This document shows positions 7,569-14,832 of a stretch of DNA of 27,959 nt, piece by piece. Numbering within the stretch: the stretch's first letter is position 1; the number at the start of each line of letters is the position of its first letter. The notes beneath the pieces were generated by a model. The model saw nothing but the letters and a program-made list of their open reading frames with translations. It was not told where the DNA came from and did no database searches. The stretch spans positions 1 through 27,959 of the IMG/VR virus record IMGVR_UViG_3300025280_000128. The stretch is one strand, 5' to 3'. This stretch comes from a virus. The translations under genes were made by a program, and so were the position numbers.

Positions 7569-8665
7569 GGTTCGACTTCCCTCGGGAGGTCACGCTGTAT
7601 CGCCGCATCGTTCACACCAAGGCCGACTTTGAACGGTGGTGGAGTTCACTCGACAACGCCTCGGACGCGTACACGACGGTCTATGGGTTCCGTCAACTCA
7701 AGGAGCCGAACTTTCGTCGTGGTGACTACCACACGGCAATAGTACCCCACTTCGTCCTCGACTTCGACTGCAAGGTGTTGGTGGGTGGCGACCGCCATGA
7801 TGTCCCACCGGAGGTTCCGTTGGGTGAGGTGCGTCGTCTGCACCAAAAACTGGTTGATGACGACACTCTTCATGCCATCTGGTTCAGCGGCGGTGGCTTC
7901 CATGTGTGGGTCAAGTTGGCAGAGGACCACCTCCCCAGTCATGGTATGGAGTGTTCAATCCTCAAGGGTGCGGGGCGCAACCTCGTGCGCCAGTGGGCCA
8001 ACGAACTGCACCTCAACTGCATCGACCCCACCGTGACCTTCGACCTCGCATCCCTCATCCGTGTCCCGAACTCATACAATGTCAAGCGCGAGCGATGGAG
8101 CATCCCGCTACGCAGTGAGGAACTGTTGGAGTGGGAGTGGGAGCGCATACGGGATGAGGCCACCCACCCACGCAAGGGGCAGTTCTCATATGGTTCCAAG
8201 GGGTTGCACATCGACACCACCCAACTACGCCAGACCCATCTGGAGGGGATGCTCAACGACACCGCAGAAGTTCCGGCAATCTCGATGGGCAATGTCGCCA
8301 TCCTCCCATGCCTACAGGCAGCATCCTGTCGTGAAGGCAGTAATCCGACTCACGATGCACGATTCCACCTTGCATCATACCTCGCAGCAAGGCTGCGACA
8401 CTTCCGCCCACCCCAGACCATGAACGGACAGGTGCCAGAGCATATCGACCAGATTGTGGAGTTCATTCGCAGTCTGAAGTGGGTGGACTTCAATGAGGGC
8501 ATCACTCGTGAGCGTGTGACCCACATAGTGGAGGGGCCATATCGACACACTCCCTGTTGGAGCCTGTTCAACAGGGGATACTGTGTGGGCAAGTGCCACC
8601 TGTGGGACGGGTCAGGAACCATCCCCGATTCAAATACCTTTCAAACCCCATCAAAGGAGAGATGA
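7535..8665 (+). CDS. Archaeo-eukaryotic primase, PriS-like catalytic domain fused to PriL-like C-terminal domain
   Basis: A 376-residue protein from ATG 7535 (a GTG 12 bases upstream is possible). The catalytic half shows AEP motifs: VLDFDCK (D76, D78), WFSGGGFHVW (S118 to H123) and a later segment with RVPNSYN (R177 onward) preceded by candidate third-acid aspartates. The C-terminal half (about 250-360) resembles the PriL Fe-S domain: PCLQAA (C259), an Arg-containing helix (HDARFHLASYLAARL), then C341, C350 and C354 in HTPCWSLFNRGYCVGKC. One chain would thus combine the two subunits of the cellular primase. It would make primers for the adjacent polymerase. The stop overlaps the methyltransferase ATG (ATGA). 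Confidence 0.88.
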   Translation: MESGRSSKAVLRFDFPREVTLYRRIVHTKADFERWWSSLDNASDAYTTVYGFRQLKEPNFRRGDYHTAIVPHFVLDFDCKVLVGGDRHDVPPEVPLGEVRRLHQKLVDDDTLHAIWFSGGGFHVWVKLAEDHLPSHGMECSILKGAGRNLVRQWANELHLNCIDPTVTFDLASLIRVPNSYNVKRERWSIPLRSEELLEWEWERIRDEATHPRKGQFSYGSKGLHIDTTQLRQTHLEGMLNDTAEVPAISMGNVAILPCLQAASCREGSNPTHDARFHLASYLAARLRHFRPPQTMNGQVPEHIDQIVEFIRSLKWVDFNEGITRERVTHIVEGPYRHTPCWSLFNRGYCVGKCHLWDGSGTIPDSNTFQTPSKER

Positions 8666-10323
8666 ATGAAATGAACGAAGAGACGACATGTGACATACGA
8701 GTGGGCCACGCGATAGAACTACTGCGTGGCATACCAGACGGAACGATAGACCTAGTGGTGACCTCACCCCCCTACTGGGGGTTGCGTGACTACAAGACCG
8801 ACCCGGTGGTGTTCGGTGGCGACCGCGCCTGCTCGCATGAATGGAAAAATCCTGATTCAGACCACGCGGCTGTGTGTGATTGCGGTGCATGGAAAGGGCA
8901 ACTTGGATTGGAGCAAACACCAGAGGAGTTCATCGACCATCTTGTTGAGATATTCGATGAATGCAACCGGGTGCTGAAGCCCACCGGCAACCTGTGGGTG
9001 AACCTCGGTGACTCGTACATGAGGAAGGGGTCATACACCCCCCCGGAGAACTACGGGTTGCAGAAGCACCGTGACGAGGCCAACCACTTCCGACCCACCA
9101 CGATACCACCGGGCTACAAGGAGAAGGATTTGGTGGGCATCCCTTGGACATTCGCATTCGCAGCACGACGAGCCGGTTGGTATCTGCGCAACGACATCGT
9201 GTGGGCCAAGTCAATCAGCGGGCCACACTACAGGGGTGGGGTCTGTATGCCCGAGCCTGTGCGTGACAGATGCACACGGAGCCACGAGTTCTTCTTCCAC
9301 CTCACCAAGGAGTCCCGATACTACTACGACATAGAGGCGACGGTCGAACCGTTGGTCGATGCCACCATTGAGGATGGCCGACCGGAGCGAGGCACACGAG
9401 GTACGACAGATGAATATGGCAGAGCCATTGATGGTAATTGTGGTTTCGACACCAGTCTTGGTCGTAACATGAGGACCGTGTGGCACTTCAACCCACAGCC
9501 ATTCCCCGGCGCGCACTTCGCTGTGTTCCCGAAGCATCTCATTGAACCCATCGTCAAGGCATCCACTAGTGAACATGGGTGCTGTGGTAAGTGCGGTGCG
9601 CCTTGGAGTCGCATCACTAAGAAGATGTGGCGCAACCCGAGCGACCGTGAACAAGCACCCCAGAGCGAACACGCCGAGGATGAGACTGGATGGACTCAAC
9701 AAGGGAAGCAGAGGGCCATTAACGATGGTGACTTTCCAACGGGTGTCTACCATGAGACGACTGGGTGGCAACCCACCTGTGAGTGTCATGGGAAGTTCAT
9801 CAGGGAGGAGGTCATCATCCCACCACGAGGCAGCGAGGGTGTGGACTGGCGGGCAGCAGCCGAGGCTCGTGACGGCATCATCGACCGGGGTGCCGCGGGC
9901 AACACAGGTCTGGATGAGTGGTCGAAGCGTGTCAAGGATACGCAGGATGCATGGGGCGCAGACAGCACTGGTGGTTATGTCGGCGTCGAGTCGAAGTATG
10001 ACGACCGTGAGGAACACGGTGGCAGGGATGTCAAAGGCCGCATCATCGACGGCCTGACCAAGCCCAAAAAGAAGTACATCAACCGATACGAGTCAGACCT
10101 GCCGTTGGATAAACACCCAGTGGTTCCTGCCGTCGTGCTTGACCCGTTCAGTGGGTCAGGCACATCAGGTATCGTTGCGCTAGATGAAGGCCGGTCATAC
10201 ATCGGGCTGGAACTGTCGCCTGAGTATGCAGCCATGTCCCTGCGTCGTCTGAAGCAGGAGCGAACCGGACTCACGACCAAGAGGTTCCGTGAGGCCGCAC
10301 CAGAACTCAAGGAATACTGGTGA
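8662..10323 (+). CDS. DNA methyltransferase, beta class (N4-cytosine or N6-adenine), with zinc-like insertions
   Basis: A 553-residue protein. The catalytic motif TSPPYWGLRDY (S35-Y38) precedes the SAM-binding motif DPFSGSG (F496-G500), the order of beta-class enzymes; SPPY occurs in both N4-cytosine and N6-adenine enzymes. Between them lie two Cys/His groups (C-S-H-E-W with C-D-C-G, and G-C-C-G-K-C-G-A-P-W followed by C-E-C-H) seen in many phage methyltransferases. No restriction endonuclease is adjacent, so self-protection or gene regulation is more likely than restriction-modification. ATG 8662 overlaps the primase stop; GGAG at 8656-8659 is better spaced for ATG 8671, which would remove three residues. 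The recognition site cannot be read from sequence. Confidence 0.9.
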   Translation: MNEMNEETTCDIRVGHAIELLRGIPDGTIDLVVTSPPYWGLRDYKTDPVVFGGDRACSHEWKNPDSDHAAVCDCGAWKGQLGLEQTPEEFIDHLVEIFDECNRVLKPTGNLWVNLGDSYMRKGSYTPPENYGLQKHRDEANHFRPTTIPPGYKEKDLVGIPWTFAFAARRAGWYLRNDIVWAKSISGPHYRGGVCMPEPVRDRCTRSHEFFFHLTKESRYYYDIEATVEPLVDATIEDGRPERGTRGTTDEYGRAIDGNCGFDTSLGRNMRTVWHFNPQPFPGAHFAVFPKHLIEPIVKASTSEHGCCGKCGAPWSRITKKMWRNPSDREQAPQSEHAEDETGWTQQGKQRAINDGDFPTGVYHETTGWQPTCECHGKFIREEVIIPPRGSEGVDWRAAAEARDGIIDRGAAGNTGLDEWSKRVKDTQDAWGADSTGGYVGVESKYDDREEHGGRDVKGRIIDGLTKPKKKYINRYESDLPLDKHPVVPAVVLDPFSGSGTSGIVALDEGRSYIGLELSPEYAAMSLRRLKQERTGLTTKRFREAAPELKEYW

Positions 10324-10327
10324 TACC

Positions 10328-11032
10328 ATGTCCGACCTCTTGATTGACACCAACGAGCGTAGCAAGTTGACCGACGCCATCATCAATCGGTGTGACTCAC
10401 GAAGGCCACCAGTCCCATACCGCAAGCAGCAGTTGGTGGTGGGTGACTACGAGGCAGGTGGCTGCTCCATCGAGGCCAAGACAATCGCAGACCTCATCGA
10501 GAGTTCAAGGTCTGGTCACCTGTGGCGACAACTCGACAACATGGATGCCAACATAGACCAAGGCGCAGTCGTCGTGTGGGGTGATGTGGCCGCATACCTG
10601 TCCCAACTAAAGCGTCGTGCGCCCCACTCAAAGATGAACTTCACACGCGTGTCGAGGGAGGTGATGAGTGTGCTTGCCCGCATCACTGCGGACTTCGGGT
10701 TCACCGTCGTTCGTGCGACCAATGTGCTGGAGGCGTCGTCATACATCGTCAGCCTCCACGACAAGTTGGAGCGACCAGCCTCCCGTCATGGAGGGCGAGC
10801 GGTGCGCAGGGTATCTACTAACGATGTGCGAGCGGACATGTTGCTGACCATACCGGGGTTCGGTGAGGACATGGTGGACAACCTGCTGAAGCACTGTGGT
10901 AGCATCGAGGAGATGCTGGAACCTGACGCGCTGAAGGATGTCCCACGCATGGGAAAGGTGCTGCGCGCCCGCCTGTTGGAGGCCCTCTCATCTGAGGAGC
11001 CTGTGAAAGTTGAGAGGGTGAGGAAACAATGA
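10328..11032 (+). CDS. XPF/ERCC4-like nuclease with tandem helix-hairpin-helix
   Basis: A 234-residue protein from ATG 10328, four bases after the methyltransferase stop. The nuclease domain has LIDTNER (D7, E10), VVGDYEAGG (D40) and IEAKTIADL (E49, K51, D55), matching the GD-xn-ERK-x3-D signature with Ala in place of the Arg. The C-terminus has two helix-hairpin-helix units (LLTIPGFGEDMVDNLL and LKDVPRMGKVLRARLL). This is the architecture of archaeal XPF without the helicase, which cuts 3' flaps and branched DNA. A role in resolving recombination or replication intermediates is likely. No PIP box is seen at the C-terminus, unlike some archaeal XPF proteins. It ends the first rightward run, followed by a 78-bp gap. 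Confidence 0.88.
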   Translation: MSDLLIDTNERSKLTDAIINRCDSRRPPVPYRKQQLVVGDYEAGGCSIEAKTIADLIESSRSGHLWRQLDNMDANIDQGAVVVWGDVAAYLSQLKRRAPHSKMNFTRVSREVMSVLARITADFGFTVVRATNVLEASSYIVSLHDKLERPASRHGGRAVRRVSTNDVRADMLLTIPGFGEDMVDNLLKHCGSIEEMLEPDALKDVPRMGKVLRARLLEALSSEEPVKVERVRKQ

Positions 11033-11059
11033 TTGTATTAATTGTATCATCGGTTGTAT
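11033..11059 (+). repeat. Three short direct repeats TTGTAT
   Basis: Copies start at 11033, 11042 and 11054 (spacings of 9 and 12 bases), directly after the nuclease stop codon and upstream of the TATA-like sequence. They may be an operator or simply the effect of AT-rich composition. Confidence 0.35.
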
Positions 11060-11110
11060 TGGACATTAAATACCTTTGACAACCCATCATAATTACACGG
11101 AGAGAATATC
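11033..11110 (+). promoter_or_regulatory. AT-rich intergenic region with candidate archaeal promoter for the helicase gene
   Basis: This is the longest gap in the rightward module, about 31% GC. It contains an ATTAAATAC segment (11065-11073) that could serve as a TATA box, roughly 40 bases before the helicase ATG, and a CGGAGAG ribosome-binding sequence at 11098-11104. Three TTGTAT copies (11033-11038, 11042-11047, 11054-11059) lie upstream of the TATA-like site and could be a regulator site. The promoter call rests on position and composition only. Confidence 0.4.
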
Positions 11111-12547
11111 ATGGCAAGGAATTGGGAAGATTATCAAGTGGTGCAACGGTTTCCGTTGTTGAGAGATTACATAAATGTGTTCGGCAATGTGTCGTACTAC
11201 AATGATATGGCGGGGCTCATATCATTCTTCTATGCGCAGGGTCAGGTCTTGGTGGACCTCACGAGAATACCCATTGGGGGTTCACACCAAGACCCGCGTG
11301 TCCACCTGTTCTGGATACAGCCAACGAGGTCTGGTAAGACGATTGGGTGGGAGCACACCGGAGAAGTGATTGAGGAGATTGGGATTGACATAGCCAATTT
11401 CACCACAGGCTCCGACGCAGCACTCATCGGCTCTTGGAACAAGGAGGAGACTAGTGAAGGAACACAAACAACTCTGATACCCGGCGCTCTTGCAGGTAAA
11501 AAGTGTCTCAACATTGACGAGGGCAGCATCCTGTTTGACACAAAAAACAGGCATCTGCAGGAGGTCATCCTATACCTGCAACAAGCGTTGAACGCCGTCG
11601 GGACTCGTGCCAACATACTCACTAAACTTTTGAAGGATGGTGAGATTAATACTGAGTCTCGTATATCACTATGGTTGACTACATTCCCACCCGATGGTGT
11701 GCGTGAGGTCGTGTTAGGCAAGGGAGTGTTCCAACGGGTGCTGCTCCTAATCAGGCCTTGGGCAGTCGAACGGCGTGAGAATGTCAGTGAACGACGAATG
11801 AATACGGCGTTCAGGAAGCCGCCAGATTTTGAGCATGGTATAGGTGAGTTCAGAGATTACTTCCGAACCATACGAAAGAACTATCGTGACCGAATACTAT
11901 CTCTCGCAGACATAACCCTGATAGAGTGGGGGAACCTTGAGTTCGATGAAATTAACCAAATCCCCACTGGTCAGGAGGCATTGGTGCAGAGCGTCATGTA
12001 TGATGTGTGGGTCTTCAGCAATGACTACCACCCCCTCCTGAATGCACACAAGGACCATATGTACGAACTGGTCAGGTTGATGAACGAGCAGATGATGAGT
12101 GTGTGTGCCGCGTTCATCCCCAACCTGTTGAACTACACCATCATATTTTCAGTCCACATCGCACTGCTTGAGCAGTACACCCAACATGGTGAGGTGAGAG
12201 ACTACAAAGTCACAGGTGACCACTTAGATATGGCGGCTGAAATCATCTACGACCTGTACGAGGACTTGGTGACTTGGTTGGAGTCCGAGATTGAACTCAC
12301 ACAGGCGACCGAGGCTCGCAAGATAAAGAAGGAGGCGTGGCGAAAGGCTTACGCATCATGCAAGGTTGTGTCAGTTGATAAGAAGGAGGGCGACTGGGTG
12401 AGGAAGGCTGAGTTACTGAACATATACGCCTTGGAGAATGGTGGCATCAGTCGCAACTCCCAGTTCCTCCATTTCAAGAACGCCAAAAAATTATTCAATG
12501 AGACTCACATAGGAGTATCAAAGTTCGTGCAGTGGGTGGAAGATTAA
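11111..12547 (+). CDS. AAA+ ATPase, probable replicative helicase (MCM-like)
   Basis: A 478-residue protein. Walker A reads QPTRSGKT (residues 70-77), unusual because Gln stands where Gly is normal. A helix then leads to GALAGKKCLNIDEG (Walker B, D136, E137), close in wording to the MCM segment around its IDEF motif. SLWLTTFPPD follows as a sensor 1-type strand, then a GVFQRVLLLIRPW segment with an arginine that could act in trans. The C-terminal 200 residues are helical with charged repeats and no recognised zinc finger. Position among polymerase, clamp and primase genes supports a replicative helicase. MCM-like is my best fit; a DUF3987-like or other phage AAA+ helicase is the main alternative. 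It is the first gene after the 78-bp gap and is preceded by CGGAGAG. Confidence 0.65.
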   Translation: MARNWEDYQVVQRFPLLRDYINVFGNVSYYNDMAGLISFFYAQGQVLVDLTRIPIGGSHQDPRVHLFWIQPTRSGKTIGWEHTGEVIEEIGIDIANFTTGSDAALIGSWNKEETSEGTQTTLIPGALAGKKCLNIDEGSILFDTKNRHLQEVILYLQQALNAVGTRANILTKLLKDGEINTESRISLWLTTFPPDGVREVVLGKGVFQRVLLLIRPWAVERRENVSERRMNTAFRKPPDFEHGIGEFRDYFRTIRKNYRDRILSLADITLIEWGNLEFDEINQIPTGQEALVQSVMYDVWVFSNDYHPLLNAHKDHMYELVRLMNEQMMSVCAAFIPNLLNYTIIFSVHIALLEQYTQHGEVRDYKVTGDHLDMAAEIIYDLYEDLVTWLESEIELTQATEARKIKKEAWRKAYASCKVVSVDKKEGDWVRKAELLNIYALENGGISRNSQFLHFKNAKKLFNETHIGVSKFVQWVED

Positions 12548-13206
12548 TGTCCGATGTTCTTGCTCTCGATATTGAGACCAGTAATTATTCCTACGAGATA
12601 GGTGGTTGGGACAAGACCCATCTGTTCAAGACCACAGTCGTTGCCACCCATGATGGCCATGACTCCACTGTGTTCTGCAACGAGGACATAGATGTGGACG
12701 CCACCGTTGAAGCACTCCACCCACGCATCCTCGGTGACCACATCCTCAACCATGTCGAGGCTGGTGGTGCATTGGTCGGCCACAACATACTACGGTTCGA
12801 CCTCCCTGTTCTTCGGGACTCGCTCGATTGCTTTGCCGCAGGTGAGATACTGCGTAGCCATCGTGACAATATACTGGATACCTCTCAACACCTGCGCAAG
12901 TCCACCGGACTGATTGGTGACTCGTTCTTTGTCACCCTCGACGATGTGTGCAAGCATACGCTCGGCCAAGGGAAGGGTGCGATGAAGAGCATTGACGCAC
13001 CAAAGGCATGGAATAATGGTCATCATTCTGAGGTCGCCAAGTACTGCTTGGAAGACACAAGGTTAAATTGGGGATTGTGGCAGCATGGGGTTGAGGAAGG
13101 AGTCGTGAAGTCCCGGTCGAGATGGACAGGGGACATAGTTGACTTGGAGGTTGATTGGGAATGGGAGAAGGGAGAGACACCACTACACAAAAGGCACAGC
13201 AGTTGA
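12547..13206 (+). CDS. DnaQ-like 3'-5' exonuclease (DEDD family)
   Basis: A 219-residue protein from ATG 12547, overlapping the helicase stop (TAATG). Motifs: Exo I LALDIET (D8, E10), Exo II GHNILRFD (N80, D85), Exo III YCLED (Y166, D170), i.e. DEDDy type. It therefore looks like a stand-alone proofreading or repair exonuclease, additional to the exonuclease domain of the polymerase. The C-terminal 40 residues are charged and have no motif. Its 3' end overlaps the chaperonin gene by 46 bases. Confidence 0.85.
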   Translation: MSDVLALDIETSNYSYEIGGWDKTHLFKTTVVATHDGHDSTVFCNEDIDVDATVEALHPRILGDHILNHVEAGGALVGHNILRFDLPVLRDSLDCFAAGEILRSHRDNILDTSQHLRKSTGLIGDSFFVTLDDVCKHTLGQGKGAMKSIDAPKAWNNGHHSEVAKYCLEDTRLNWGLWQHGVEEGVVKSRSRWTGDIVDLEVDWEWEKGETPLHKRHSS

Positions 13207-14669
13207 ACATAAAGGCAGCAATCGCGGTAGCGAATACTGTCCGTTCCACGCTTGGGCCATTGGGTATGGACAAGATGTGCGTAGACCCACGAGGACACTT
13301 CGTGGTGAGTAATGATGGAGCGACGATACTGCGTGAACTGGATGTAGCACATCCGGGTGCGCAGATGGTCGTGAACATGTCAAAGACACAGGAGGTTGAA
13401 TGTAGGGATGGCACAACGAGCGTGGTTGTCATTGCAGGTAAGTTGTTGGAGAACACCGAGGGGCTTCTGGTCAAGGGGATACACCCGAACACCATCTGCA
13501 ATGGATACCGGAAGGCTTCGCAACAGGCGCTGCGTCTGTTGGATGACCTGAAGTTGGACGAGGTGGACCTGAGGGCAGTCGCCACAACAGCAGTAACCGG
13601 AAAGGCCGCAGAGCAGAACATCGAACATGTGGCAGAACTGTGTGTCAATGCCATTGAACTCACCAAGGGAGACGAGTCACGCATCAAGGTCATCAGTCAG
13701 GTTGGTGGGTCATTGGATGACTCACACCTGTTCGACGGCGTGATTCTCAACAAGGAGTTCGGCTCGACCGCCAACCCCACAGACCTGCGTGGCGGGGTGC
13801 TGCTGGTCAACACAGGTCTAACACCCCCACCCATGCATGACTCGATGCGTGTGCAACTGGGGTCGATGGATGCGGTGCAGCAGTTCCAGATTGCTGAGAC
13901 TCGTATGCTTGTAGAGCGCGCCCAGTCAATCATCAGCCTTGGTGTGGTATCCGTGTTCGTGCGGGACAATGTGCATGAGGCGGTCATCCACACACTGGCA
14001 CAGGAGGGAATCGGCATCGTGACACGAGTGCCAACCACCGACCTACAGGCAATCAGCCATCTAACCGGCTCACCCATCTATCACATGACCGAGGATGCGA
14101 ACCCCGACTCGCTCGGTGATGCGTCGGTGGTGGAGAAGGAGATAGGTGACATTCGATTCGTCACCATCGAGGTCGACAAACCCGATGTCGTCACTCTCGT
14201 CCTGCGTGGTGCCACGCGACAGACGGTGGATGAGTTGGAGCGGGCATTCGATGATGCCATAGGAGTCTCATCATTAGCCTACCGTGACCAGATGGTGGTT
14301 GCCGGTGGCGGCAGTGCGTTCTCATACATCAGCCACCACATCAATACCGACATCGAGGATGGTAGAATCCGCCTTGCTGTTGAGGCGTATGCCGAATCAT
14401 TGCTTTCCATACCGATAACGATTGCCGAGAACGCGGGACACAACCCCCTCGATATAGCAATCAAGGTCGAGGCCTGTGAACTGGCACACTACGCACCCGA
14501 CATTGAGTCCGGTGACATGGTTGACATGTCGTTGGAAGGTGTCATAGAACCGTACCGTGTGGTGCGACAGGCCATACAGTCGGCAACCGAGGTCGCCATT
14601 GCTATCCTACGCATAGATGACATCATCGGACGGCGGGGAGACGAGGAGCAGAATGGGCAAACTGCTTGA
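13161..14669 (+). CDS. Group II chaperonin (thermosome subunit)
   Basis: A 502-residue protein from ATG 13161, ten bases after GGAGG; the gene begins inside the exonuclease gene. Hallmarks: TVRSTLGPLGMDKM (about 26-39), SNDGATIL (50-57), DGTTSVVV (83-90), ENAGHNPLDIAIKVE near the C-terminus and a final RIDDIIGRRG. The apical domain and helical lid region are present. It is somewhat shorter than cellular thermosome subunits (about 540-550), mainly at the N-terminus, and the usual GDGTT motif begins with Arg (RDGTT); the ATPase-type Asp in FDDAI is kept. It would fold proteins inside a ring chamber with ATP, possibly virion proteins. Magroviruses are known to carry thermosome genes, which supports the virus assignment. 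Confidence 0.95.
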   Translation: MGEGRDTTTQKAQQLNIKAAIAVANTVRSTLGPLGMDKMCVDPRGHFVVSNDGATILRELDVAHPGAQMVVNMSKTQEVECRDGTTSVVVIAGKLLENTEGLLVKGIHPNTICNGYRKASQQALRLLDDLKLDEVDLRAVATTAVTGKAAEQNIEHVAELCVNAIELTKGDESRIKVISQVGGSLDDSHLFDGVILNKEFGSTANPTDLRGGVLLVNTGLTPPPMHDSMRVQLGSMDAVQQFQIAETRMLVERAQSIISLGVVSVFVRDNVHEAVIHTLAQEGIGIVTRVPTTDLQAISHLTGSPIYHMTEDANPDSLGDASVVEKEIGDIRFVTIEVDKPDVVTLVLRGATRQTVDELERAFDDAIGVSSLAYRDQMVVAGGGSAFSYISHHINTDIEDGRIRLAVEAYAESLLSIPITIAENAGHNPLDIAIKVEACELAHYAPDIESGDMVDMSLEGVIEPYRVVRQAIQSATEVAIAILRIDDIIGRRGDEEQNGQTA

Positions 14670-14823
14670 GGCACTGAAGCAGGAATGCGAGGTGTGCGGG
14701 GAGCGGGTGTTCGCTATACGCATCATCGGCAAGTACATTCGCACCCTCAACCGCATCCTGATATGGGAATGCCCCGAGTGTCATCACCTGTGGCAGAACC
14801 CGCAGCGTGATGAACTAGATTAG
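14653..14823 (+). CDS. 56-residue zinc-ribbon protein
   Basis: ATG at 14653 overlaps the thermosome 3' end by 17 bases and follows AGGAG. C12-x2-C15 and C40-x2-C43 (CEVC and CPEC) form a four-cysteine zinc ribbon around a basic, beta-rich middle (FAIRIIGKYIRTLNRILIW). It is the last gene of the rightward module, ending 9 bases before the stop codon of the opposite-strand gene. Zinc ribbons of this size bind nucleic acid or transcription proteins; the partner is unknown. Confidence 0.65.
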   Translation: MGKLLEALKQECEVCGERVFAIRIIGKYIRTLNRILIWECPECHHLWQNPQRDELD

Positions 14824-14832
14824 TTGATGCCA

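Noticed and set aside
9211-10017. 268-codon minus-strand open frame inside the beta-class methyltransferase gene
   Set aside because: The plus-strand frame carries all methyltransferase motifs; the opposite frame shows no motif and would be isolated on the minus strand in this module.
5005-10330. Similar 3' ends (TACTGGTGAT) of the polymerase and beta-class methyltransferase genes
   Set aside because: Both simply encode a terminal Tyr-Trp followed by a coupled start; ten bases of likeness is too little to claim a functional element.
12932-13693. 253-codon minus-strand open frame across the exonuclease/thermosome junction
   Set aside because: It is antisense to two genes with clear motifs and is Ser/Thr/Pro-rich without recognisable pattern.
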